Below, one piece after another: positions 4,074 through 10,264 of a stretch of DNA of 10,264 nt (positions within the stretch are counted from its first letter, which is position 1; every line of letters begins with the position of its first letter). Position numbers and translations under genes: made by a program. The notes beneath the pieces are model-generated. The model was not told where the DNA came from and did no database searches. It was given only the letters and a program-made list of their open reading frames with translations. Location of the stretch: NCBI GenBank assembly GCA_023406225.1, contig JAEXWS010000087.1, forward strand, positions 1-10,264, written 5' to 3'. Origin of the DNA: Bacillota bacterium. Lineage in GTDB: Bacteria > Bacillota > Clostridia > Oscillospirales > Oscillospiraceae.

Positions 4074-5582
4074 ATGGAAGAAATCTTACGCATGGAGCAT
4101 ATCACCAAGCGTTTCGGAGAGGTCTACGCCAACCGGGACATCAATCTGGACGTCCGCCGCGGGGAGGTACATACGCTTTTGGGCGAGAACGGCGCGGGCA
4201 AATCCACGCTGATGAACGTCCTCTTCGGCCTTTACCAGCCCACGGAGGGCAGCATCTATCTCCACGGCAAAAAAGTCCGCATCGACTCCCCCGCCCAGGC
4301 GGTGAAGCTGGGCATCGGCATGGTCCACCAGCACTTCATGCTGGTGGAGGCGATGACGGTGTTTGAAAACATCATCCTGGGAGACAAAAACACCAAGGGC
4401 GTCTTCATCAACAAGGAGGCCCGAAAAAAAGAGATCCTGGAGCTCTCCGGGCGGTACGGCCTGGACGTGGAGCTGGACAAGCCCGTGACGGAGATCGCCG
4501 TGGGCGCCCAGCAGCGGGTGGAGATCCTAAAGGCCCTGTACCGGGGGGCGGAGCTGCTGGTGCTGGACGAACCCTCCGCCGCCCTGACGGATATCGAGGT
4601 GGAGGGCCTTTTCAAGATCATGCAGAAGCTCACCCGGGAGGGCAAGAGCATCATCTTCATCAGCCACAAGATGCGGGAGGTGCTGCGCATCTCCGACCGG
4701 ATCACCATCCTGCGGGCGGGGCAGACGGTCTGCACCCTGGACCGGGCCGCCACCACCGGCGAGGAGCTGGCAAACCTGATGATCGGGCGGGAGCTGGTGC
4801 CCTCCCAGTACAAGAAGGTCGAACAGCCCGGCGAGCCGGTCATCCAGCTTCGGGACGTGGATTTTCAAAAGCGCTCCAAGCACAACGGCCTCAGCGGCGT
4901 GAGCCTGACGGTGGGCCGGGGGGAGATCGTGGGCATCGCGGGCGTGGACGGCAACGGCCAGAGCCAGCTTGCCCAGGTGGTCACCGGCGTTTTGACGCCG
5001 GAAGGCGGCGAGGTGGACATGAAGGGGTCCCGGGTGGCCCAGTTCACCCCCAACGGCTTCATCCTGGAAAACGTGTCCCACATTCCCGAGGACCGGAACA
5101 AGATGGGCCTCATCGGCAACATGTCGGTGAAGGACAACATCGTGCTCAAGGCCACGGACAGCCCGGAGTTTTCCGACGGGCGGGGCCTGCACCTGAAAAA
5201 GAAGGCCATCCGGGCCTATGCCCTGAAAATGCAGGAAAAGTACGACATCCGCTGCGCCTCCATCGAGCAGGAGGCCCGGAACCTCTCCGGCGGCAACCAG
5301 CAAAAGGTCATCCTGGCCCGGGAGCTGGAGGGCGAGCCGGACCTGCTGGTAGCGGTCCACCCCACCCGGGGACTGGACATCGGCGCCACCCGCTTTGTCC
5401 ACGACACCATGATCGAGGCCCGGGACCGGGGCTGCGGCGTGCTGCTGATCTCCGCCGACTTTGACGAGATCCTGGAGGTCTCCGACCGCATCATCGTCAT
5501 GTTCGAAGGGCAGGTCATGGGCGTGTTCTCGGGCAAAAATCCCCCCATCGAGGAGATCAGCCTGGCCATGGCCGGCAAATAA
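4074..5582 (+). CDS. ABC importer ATPase, double-domain, BMP/nucleoside-transporter type (502 aa)
   Basis: This cytoplasmic ATPase powers the importer encoded by the next three genes. It has two fused nucleotide-binding domains, as in YufO/RbsA-type proteins. Domain 1 has Walker A GENGAGKST (37-45), Q-loop VHQHF (84-88), a degenerate signature VGAQQ, Walker B LLVLDEP (161-167) and H-loop H198. Domain 2 has a degenerate Walker A GVDGNGQSQ (290-298, Gln for the catalytic Lys), a canonical LSGGNQQ (404-410) and VAVHPTRGLD in place of Walker B. This asymmetry is normal in the family: one of the two composite ATP sites is catalytically weak. The ATG at 4074 follows AAAGGA with an 8-base spacer. 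The same frame runs upstream through both promoters and cannot be translated from them. A ribosome site for the next gene abuts its TAA, fitting one operon. Confidence 0.95.
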   Translation: MEEILRMEHITKRFGEVYANRDINLDVRRGEVHTLLGENGAGKSTLMNVLFGLYQPTEGSIYLHGKKVRIDSPAQAVKLGIGMVHQHFMLVEAMTVFENIILGDKNTKGVFINKEARKKEILELSGRYGLDVELDKPVTEIAVGAQQRVEILKALYRGAELLVLDEPSAALTDIEVEGLFKIMQKLTREGKSIIFISHKMREVLRISDRITILRAGQTVCTLDRAATTGEELANLMIGRELVPSQYKKVEQPGEPVIQLRDVDFQKRSKHNGLSGVSLTVGRGEIVGIAGVDGNGQSQLAQVVTGVLTPEGGEVDMKGSRVAQFTPNGFILENVSHIPEDRNKMGLIGNMSVKDNIVLKATDSPEFSDGRGLHLKKKAIRAYALKMQEKYDIRCASIEQEARNLSGGNQQKVILARELEGEPDLLVAVHPTRGLDIGATRFVHDTMIEARDRGCGVLLISADFDEILEVSDRIIVMFEGQVMGVFSGKNPPIEEISLAMAGK

Positions 5583-5595
5583 GGAGGCGCAAGGG

Positions 5596-6651
5596 ATGAA
5601 AAACAGCAACAAGCTCATCAATTTCCTGGTTCCCGTGATCTCCGTGCTGCTGGCCTTTTTGATCGGCTGCATCATCATGGCGGCCCTGGGGGCCAATCCG
5701 CTGACGGCGCTCCAGTCCCTGTGGATCGGCGCTTTCGGCAGCGTGCGGAACCTGGGCACCACCCTGTCCCGGTCCACGCCGCTGATCTTCACCAGCTTGT
5801 GCGCCTGCTTCGCCTACCGCTGCGGCGTGTTCAACCTGGGCGGAGAGGGCCAGTTCCTGGCCGGGTCCATCGCCTGCTGCTATGTGGCCACCCAGAGCGG
5901 CCTCACCGGCCTTCCGGCCATTTTGCTTTGTCTGGCGGCGGGCACCCTGGCGGGCGGCCTCTGGGCGGCCGTCCCCGGCCTGCTCAAGGTCTACCGGGGC
6001 CAGAACGAGATGATCATCTCCATCATGCTCAACTACGTGGCAACGCTCTTCATGGGCGTGGTGTACACGAACTGGCTGCGGGAGGGCAGCGTGCCCCAGA
6101 CCGCCTCCGTGCCCGACGCCACGAAGCTCAGCCGCATCTTCGGCCTGCGGGCCACCACGGCCTTCGTCTTGGCCATTGCGGCGGGCCTTTTGATCTACTA
6201 TTTCCTGTTTTACACCTCCAAGGGCTTCCAGCTCCGGGCGGTGGGACTGAACATGACGGCCGCCCAGTTCAACGGCTTCGCCGTCAAAAAGTACATCCTC
6301 TTCAGCTTCATCGTCTCCGGCGCCATCGCGGGCCTGGGCGGCAGCGCCGAGCTGCTGGGCACCCAGTACCGCCTCATCAACGGCTTCGGCGCGGGATACG
6401 GTTTCGACGGCGTGGCCATGGCCCTCATCGGCCAGCTCCATCCCCTGGCCACCGTGCTGGTGGCGATCTTCTTCGCGGCGCTGCGGGTGGGGTCCACCAC
6501 CATGCAGGCGGCCACCGGCGTCCCCACCAGCGTATCGGACATCATCCAGGCCCTGGTGATCGTGTTTACCGTGGCGGGCCTCGCCATGGTGAAGCTGCCC
6601 CAGTTCAAGACCCTTGTGGACCGGCTGTTCGAGAAGAAGGAGGCTGCGTGA
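5596..6651 (+). CDS. ABC importer permease 1 (YufP/NupP-like, 351 aa)
   Basis: This is an inner-membrane channel subunit of the BPD_transp_2 family, as in nucleoside importers of the NupNOPQ/PnrABCD group. The first hydrophobic helix begins at residue 8 (INFLVPVISVLLAFLIG). Typical family stretches follow: FAYRCGVFNLGGEGQFLAG (77-95), then QNEMIISIMLNYVA, then the ATPase-contacting loop AVGLNMTAAQFNGF in the second half. The C-terminus ends in a charged tail, DRLFEKKEAA. The ATG at 5596 lies behind AAGGAGG (5581-5587) at the end of the ATPase gene, 13 bases after its stop. It should pair with the second permease as a heterodimer. Specificity cannot be read from the sequence. Confidence 0.93.
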   Translation: MKNSNKLINFLVPVISVLLAFLIGCIIMAALGANPLTALQSLWIGAFGSVRNLGTTLSRSTPLIFTSLCACFAYRCGVFNLGGEGQFLAGSIACCYVATQSGLTGLPAILLCLAAGTLAGGLWAAVPGLLKVYRGQNEMIISIMLNYVATLFMGVVYTNWLREGSVPQTASVPDATKLSRIFGLRATTAFVLAIAAGLLIYYFLFYTSKGFQLRAVGLNMTAAQFNGFAVKKYILFSFIVSGAIAGLGGSAELLGTQYRLINGFGAGYGFDGVAMALIGQLHPLATVLVAIFFAALRVGSTTMQAATGVPTSVSDIIQALVIVFTVAGLAMVKLPQFKTLVDRLFEKKEAA

Positions 6652-6652
6652 T

Positions 6653-7585
6653 ATGGATGCGACGTTTATCTCCAACCTGATCCTCGCCAGCGTCCGCATG
6701 GCGACGCCCCTGATCTTCCTGAGCCTGGCGGAGCTTTACTCCCAGCGGGCGGGCCTGGTCCACATCGGACTGGAGGGCCTGGCGGCCATCGGCTCCCTGA
6801 CGGGCTTTCTGGTGAGCCTTCTCACCGGCGATCCCTTTGTGGGCGTGCTGGCGGGCGCGGCCGTGGGCGTTCTGGTCAACATGATCTACGCCTACGCCAC
6901 CATCAACCTCTGCGCGGAGCAGATCGTATACGGCATGGCCATCAACATCTTCGCTCCGGCCCTGGCGGCCTTCATCTACCGGGTCTATTTCGGCGCGGGC
7001 AGCGAGCTGGTGCAGGTGGCGTTGATGGGGACCCTGGCCTCCATGCTGGGCGTCACGTCCAATAATTTCCTGGTGAAGCTCCTGCTGGACCAGACGCCCA
7101 TGGTGTATCTGGCCTACGCCCTGGTGATCTTCACCGCCGTCTACTTCAACAAAACCAAGTCCGGCCTGAATTTCAAGGCCGTGGGCGAATATCCCAAGGC
7201 GGCGGCGACGCTGGGCATCAACGTCATCGGCGTGAAATACGCGGCCTGCGTGATCTGCGGGGCGCTCTCCGGCATCGGCGGCGCGTACCTCACCACCTGC
7301 TACTCCACGACCTATGTGGACGGCAATGTGGCGGGCCGGGGCTTTATCGCCCTAGCGGCGGTGATCTTCGGCCGCTGGAGCGCCGGCGGCGTGCTGCTGG
7401 CGTGCCTGTTCTTCGGCTTTTGCGACGCACTGCAGATCCGTTTGCAGGTGGGCAGCTTCGGCCTGCCCTACCAGTTCTTCCAGATGATCCCCTACGTGGC
7501 CACCGTGGTCGTTCTGGCGGCCATCGGCATGCGCAAGGCCGGACCCAAGGGCGTGGGCGCCCCCTACCGCAAGGAAGAGCGGTAA
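6653..7585 (+). CDS. ABC importer permease 2 (YufQ/NupQ-like, 310 aa)
   Basis: This is the second channel subunit of the importer, also BPD_transp_2 type, and shorter than permease 1 as is usual for this pair. Recognisable stretches are RMATPLIFLSLAELYSQRAG followed by LVHIGLEGL near the N-terminus, AEQIVYGMAINI in the middle, and AVGEYPKAAATLGINV, the loop expected to contact the ATPase. The ATG at 6653 starts 1 base after the permease 1 TGA. Its ribosome site AAGGAGG (6637-6643) sits inside that gene, so translation is closely linked. An earlier in-frame start near 6614 is less likely, having no comparable ribosome site. The gene ends with TAA at 7583-7585. Confidence 0.93.
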   Translation: MDATFISNLILASVRMATPLIFLSLAELYSQRAGLVHIGLEGLAAIGSLTGFLVSLLTGDPFVGVLAGAAVGVLVNMIYAYATINLCAEQIVYGMAINIFAPALAAFIYRVYFGAGSELVQVALMGTLASMLGVTSNNFLVKLLLDQTPMVYLAYALVIFTAVYFNKTKSGLNFKAVGEYPKAAATLGINVIGVKYAACVICGALSGIGGAYLTTCYSTTYVDGNVAGRGFIALAAVIFGRWSAGGVLLACLFFGFCDALQIRLQVGSFGLPYQFFQMIPYVATVVVLAAIGMRKAGPKGVGAPYRKEER

Positions 7586-7656
7586 CTCTCCGGTAATGGC
7601 CGCTTTCAGGCGGTTGTTATAGTTCCAACCAACCTATTCGATTTGGAGGATACACA
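7586..7656 (+). other. Intercistronic gap with small hairpins before the substrate-binding protein gene
   Basis: This 71-base gap is the longest inside the operon. It holds a weak CCGC/GCGG stem (7600-7613) and, overlapping it, a GGTTG/CAACC stem (7612-7630), with no T tract. Such structures could stabilise a processed 3' mRNA and raise expression of the binding protein over the membrane subunits. That role is inference. GGAGG (7645-7649) is the ribosome site of the next gene. Confidence 0.35.
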
Positions 7657-8709
7657 ATGAAAAAGATGCTTGCACTGGTCCTTGCTCTGGGGATGGCCCT
7701 GTCCCTTGCCGCCTGCGGCAGCGGCGGCACCACCACCCCGCCTCCCGCGGAGGGCGGAAACGAGGGCGGCGGCGCGCCCGCCGCGGCCTACAAGGTCGCC
7801 ATGATCTGCGACTCCAGCATTTCCGACGGCGGCTGGGGCATGTCCTGCTACAACGCCATGGTGGACGCGGCCGCCAAGTACGGCTGGACCACCGAGGTCT
7901 CCGACAGCATCGAGCAGTCCGCCTACTACGACAACATCGTTACTTACTGCGATCTGGGCTATGACCTGATCTACGCCCCCGGCAACCAGTACACCGACGC
8001 GGTGCTCCAGGCCGCCGAGGAGTATCCCGACGTGGCCTTCGCCCTGCTCAACGGCGGCGAGGACACCCCCGCCAAGGCCGTCAACGGCAACGTGACCTCC
8101 CTGCTGCCCAACGCCCAGCAGGTCGGCTGGATCGCCGGCGCGCTGGCGGGCCTCATGACCGAAAGCGGCAAGATCGCCTTCATCGGCGCCATGGAGCTGG
8201 ACACCACCAAGGGCAAGTACGAGGGCTTCAAGGAGGCCGCCGCCTACGTGGGCGAGCAGGCCGGCAAGACCGTGGAGACGCTGGACATCGTGTATTCCAA
8301 CTCCTTCTCCGCCTCCGACAAGGGCATCGAGTTCGCCAAGGCCATGATGGACCAGGGCGCGGACGTGTTCTTCGGCGACGCCTCCGCCGTCGACTCCGGC
8401 GCGCGCCAGGCCATCGACGAGGCCAACGCCGCAAGCGGCTCCGTCAAGGTCTACGACATCGCCCAGCCCTCCGACCTGCTGGGTCAAAACGAGTGCATCA
8501 TCTGCAGCCAGGTGACCGACAACTCCTCTCTGGTGGGCCTTTGCATGCAGGCCATCCAGGACGGCACCTTCGGCGGCGAGGTCATTTACGGCACCATGCA
8601 AAACGGCGTGCTGTCCCCCGGCGCCATCAGCGACCTGGTGCCCGCCGACGTCCAGGAGCAGTACCAGTCTTACATCGACCAGATGATCGACGGCACCTTT
8701 ATGAAGTAA
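7657..8709 (+). CDS. BMP-family substrate-binding lipoprotein (350 aa)
   Basis: This is the extracytoplasmic receptor that delivers substrate to the permeases. Residues 1-20 are a lipoprotein signal peptide: MKK, a hydrophobic core, then the lipobox SLAAC with lipidated Cys20. A flexible Gly/Thr/Pro/Ala-rich linker follows to about residue 45. The rest is a BMP/PnrA-type periplasmic-binding fold. It starts KVAMICDSSISDGGWGMSCY, where the D-G-G-W stretch replaces the common D-K-S-F-N at the ligand site. Further on are GYDLIYAPGNQYTDAV and the hinge-region stretch LPNAQQVGWIAGALAG. Characterised relatives bind nucleosides (PnrA, NupN), but many BMP proteins are uncharacterised, so nucleoside uptake is probable rather than shown. 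GGAGG (7645-7649) gives a good start. It is encoded last in the operon, whereas the Bacillus nup operon encodes it first. A strong terminator follows. Confidence 0.94.
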   Translation: MKKMLALVLALGMALSLAACGSGGTTTPPPAEGGNEGGGAPAAAYKVAMICDSSISDGGWGMSCYNAMVDAAAKYGWTTEVSDSIEQSAYYDNIVTYCDLGYDLIYAPGNQYTDAVLQAAEEYPDVAFALLNGGEDTPAKAVNGNVTSLLPNAQQVGWIAGALAGLMTESGKIAFIGAMELDTTKGKYEGFKEAAAYVGEQAGKTVETLDIVYSNSFSASDKGIEFAKAMMDQGADVFFGDASAVDSGARQAIDEANAASGSVKVYDIAQPSDLLGQNECIICSQVTDNSSLVGLCMQAIQDGTFGGEVIYGTMQNGVLSPGAISDLVPADVQEQYQSYIDQMIDGTFMK

Positions 8710-8724
8710 AAAAACCGTCAAAAG

Positions 8725-8758
8725 GACCCCGGCCTCTTACGAGGCCGGGGTCTTTTTT
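8725..8758. terminator. Convergent bidirectional terminator
   Basis: GACCCCGGCCTC and GAGGCCGGGGTC form a perfect 12-bp stem with a TTAC loop, followed by TTTTTT on the plus strand. On the minus strand the stem is followed by CTTTT. It ends both the importer operon and the convergent NfeD-SPFH operon. Confidence 0.94.
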
Positions 8759-8766
8759 CCTCACGG

Positions 8767-9681
8767 TCACTCCGCCTTGGGCTCCTCGCTCTCAAACACG
8801 GCTTTGGCGCTGGCGGCAAGGCCCGCCAGCCCCTGGAGCTCGGAGGGGATGATGATCTTCGTGGCCTTGCCGTCCGCCACCTTCTCCATCGTCTCCAGGG
8901 CCTTCAGCTTTACCACCTGGTCGTTGGGCGCGGCTTCGTTCAAAAGCTTCAGGGAGTCGGCCAGGGCCTTCTGGACCTCCATGATGGCCTGGGCCTCGCC
9001 CTCGGCCTTCAAGATGGCGGCCTGCTTGGCGGCGTCGGCCCGCAAAATGGCGGACTGCTTCTCGCCCTCGGCCACCAGGATCTGGGACTGCTTCTGGCCC
9101 TCGGCCTGAAGGATGGACTCCCGGCGCTCCCGCTCCGCCTTCATCTGCTTTTCCATGGCGTTCTGGATCTCCTTGGGGGGGATGATGTTCTTCAGCTCCA
9201 CCCGGTTCACCTTGATGCCCCAGGGGTCCGTGGCCTCGTCCAGGATGGCCCGCATCCGGGTGTTGATGGTGTCCCGGCTGGTGAGGGACTGATCCAGCTC
9301 CATGTCGCCGATGATGTTGCGCAGGGTGGTGGCGGTCAGGTTCTCAATGGCGTTCATGGGGTGCTCCACGCCATAGGTATACAGCTTGGGGTCCGTGATC
9401 TGGAAATAGATGACGGTGTCAATCTGCATGGTGACGTTGTCCTTGGTGATGACGGGCTGGGGGGCGAAATCCGCCACCTGCTCCTTCAAGGAGACCTTCT
9501 TGGCGATGCGCATGGCCACAGGGACCTTGAAGTGGAAGCCCACGTTCCAAACCGTGTGAAACGCGCCCAGAAATTCCACCACATAAGCCCGGGACTGCTG
9601 GACGATGTTGATGCAGCTTGCCAGGACCACCAGGACCAGAAGCACCACGACGACGATCGCGATCGTTCCAAAACTCGGCAT
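8767..9681 (-). CDS. SPFH/stomatin-like membrane protein (QmcA-like, 304 aa)
   Basis: This is a scaffold protein of the stomatin/prohibitin/flotillin/HflK family that oligomerises at the inner membrane and organises microdomains. Residues 6-24 are the single N-terminal membrane helix. Residues about 26-180 are the SPFH (Band 7) domain, with QQSRAYVVEFLGAF at the start and RVELKNIIPPKEIQNAMEKQ at the end. Residues 188-231 are four consecutive 11-residue repeats of the form x-x-I-L-x-A-E-G-x-K-Q, predicting a long helical or coiled segment. The C-terminus (about 273-297) carries the usual IIIPSELQGL-like segment, then an acidic tail. The ATG at 9681 overlaps the upstream TAA as TAATG, with GGAGG (9696-9692) inside the upstream gene, so translation is coupled to NfeD. 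TGA stop at 8769-8767. Confidence 0.95.
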   Translation of the reverse strand: MPSFGTIAIVVVVLLVLVVLASCINIVQQSRAYVVEFLGAFHTVWNVGFHFKVPVAMRIAKKVSLKEQVADFAPQPVITKDNVTMQIDTVIYFQITDPKLYTYGVEHPMNAIENLTATTLRNIIGDMELDQSLTSRDTINTRMRAILDEATDPWGIKVNRVELKNIIPPKEIQNAMEKQMKAERERRESILQAEGQKQSQILVAEGEKQSAILRADAAKQAAILKAEGEAQAIMEVQKALADSLKLLNEAAPNDQVVKLKALETMEKVADGKATKIIIPSELQGLAGLAASAKAVFESEEPKAE

Positions 9682-10133
9682 TATTTCATATCCTCCATCA
9701 CTTTTATTTTTTCAACAAAGAGCTTGACGCCCTCCATTTTTACGATCTTCACAACGCTGTCCGCCGGGATCACGCCGCCGTCCGCGCTGCGGGCGGTCCA
9801 GGTCTTGCCGTCCACATAGACGGCCCCGGACGCGTTTTCGTTGTCGATGGCCTCCGTCACCTTGGCCTCCAGGCCCAGGACCCGGTCCGCGTTGGTGGGC
9901 ACGGCGCGGCCCGCGGTGAGCTTGCGCACCAGCGGCCGGGTGGCCGCCAGCGCGGCGGCGGACACGGCGATAAACAACACCACCTGGACCAGCGCCGGCG
10001 CGCCCGCCACCGCGCCGATCAGCGCCGCCGCGGCCCCCGCCACGAACCAGATGGACACCAGGCCCGCCGTGACGGCCTCCGCCGCGCCGAACAGCACGAT
10101 GGCGCCCAGCCAGACCCAAATCATCATATTCAT
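9681..10133 (-). CDS. NfeD-like short membrane protein (150 aa)
   Basis: This is the typical genetic partner of SPFH proteins, thought to help assemble or anchor them. Three hydrophobic segments fill residues 4-66 (IWVWLGAIVLFGAAEAV; LVSIWFVAGAAAALIGAV; VVLFIAVSAAALAATR). Residues about 86-142 match the NfeD C-terminal OB-fold pattern: GLEAKVTEAI, GAVYVDGKTWTARS, V-I-P-A-D-S-V-V-K-I, and EGVKLFV. This is the short form without the ClpP-like protease domain. I chose ATG 10133 because AAAGGAGGG (10151-10143) lies 9 bases upstream; an in-frame TTG at 10139 would be only 3 bases from it. It overlaps the SPFH start by one base (TAATG). Confidence 0.92.
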   Translation of the reverse strand: MNMMIWVWLGAIVLFGAAEAVTAGLVSIWFVAGAAAALIGAVAGAPALVQVVLFIAVSAAALAATRPLVRKLTAGRAVPTNADRVLGLEAKVTEAIDNENASGAVYVDGKTWTARSADGGVIPADSVVKIVKMEGVKLFVEKIKVMEDMK

Positions 10134-10181
10134 CTGCAAAAACCCTCCTTTCAGAGTCTTTTTCCTGCCGGTTATGAATTG

Positions 10182-10190
10182 ATTGTATCA
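10182..10190 (-). promoter_or_regulatory. Probable extended -10 promoter of the NfeD-SPFH operon
   Basis: On the minus strand TGATACAAT (10190-10182) matches an extended -10 element (TG-N-TACAAT), about 50 bases before the NfeD start. I see no good -35 hexamer at the right distance, so the promoter may rely on the extended -10. Sequence 10191-10264 is AT-richer and holds no recognisable gene. Confidence 0.5.
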
Positions 10191-10264
10191 CGCCTTTGTT
10201 CAGAATACTATTTCATTTCGGTAACAATCCTGCGCATTGCGGATTTTTCGGATTCCTGTTATAC

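Noticed and set aside
2903..4108. Long minus-strand frame opposite the exchanger
   Set aside because: It runs through the exchanger terminator and both ABC promoters, has low-complexity His/Gln/Gly composition and matches no family.
7606..8721. 371-codon minus-strand frame opposite the BMP lipoprotein gene
   Set aside because: It is a Gly/Val/Ala/His-rich antisense shadow created by strong third-position GC bias, and it crosses the importer's start region with no ribosome site.
1..10264. CRISPR array, insertion sequence or anti-phage defence cluster
   Set aside because: There are no spaced direct repeats, no transposase or integrase frame and no recognisable defence genes. Apart from the lysin edge the window is ordinary chromosome.

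Overview
This looks like chromosomal DNA of a GC-rich, low-redundancy Clostridia genome, most like the gut Oscillospiraceae (Flavonifractor, Lawsonibacter or Dysosmobacter type). That is inferred from strong AGGAGG-type ribosome sites, sigma-A promoters with TTGACA/TATAAT hexamers, very GC-rich third codon positions, a CCA-encoding tRNA gene and the gene families present. No database search was possible. Host genes use TGA freely as a stop.

Left end (1-957). A phage-type N-acetylmuramoyl-L-alanine amidase (endolysin) lies on the minus strand and runs off the left edge. Its frame is continuous from 690 to 1 except for two TGA codons, each exactly where a tryptophan is expected. A short 3' stub of another gene overlaps its start. 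Behind the stub is a hairpin-rich noncoding stretch, then a tRNA-Ser(GGA) gene (958-1049, minus) with its own promoter. This appears to be the edge of a prophage or a prophage remnant beside a tRNA gene.

Centre left (1050-3861). A 59-codon glycine-zipper membrane protein gene (minus) is divergent from a plus-strand gene that fuses a histidine phosphatase to a GNAT acetyltransferase. A promoter overlapping the end of the fusion gene then drives a yybP-ykoY-type manganese riboswitch. In this riboswitch the first aptamer stem and an intrinsic terminator are mutually exclusive. It controls a cation/Ca2+-exchanger (CaCA) family membrane protein, so that protein is probably a Mn2+-responsive exporter.

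Centre right (3862-8758). Tandem promoters precede a four-gene ABC importer operon: a double-domain ATPase, two permeases, and a BMP-family lipoprotein encoded last. The family handles nucleosides in characterised cases. The operon ends at a strong terminator shared with the convergent operon.

Right end (8767-10213, minus). A translationally coupled NfeD-like protein and SPFH/stomatin-like protein form a membrane-microdomain pair with its own promoter. The last 50 or so bases hold no recognisable gene.

The most notable signals are the endolysin with TGA at tryptophan positions and the riboswitch-controlled CaCA exchanger.
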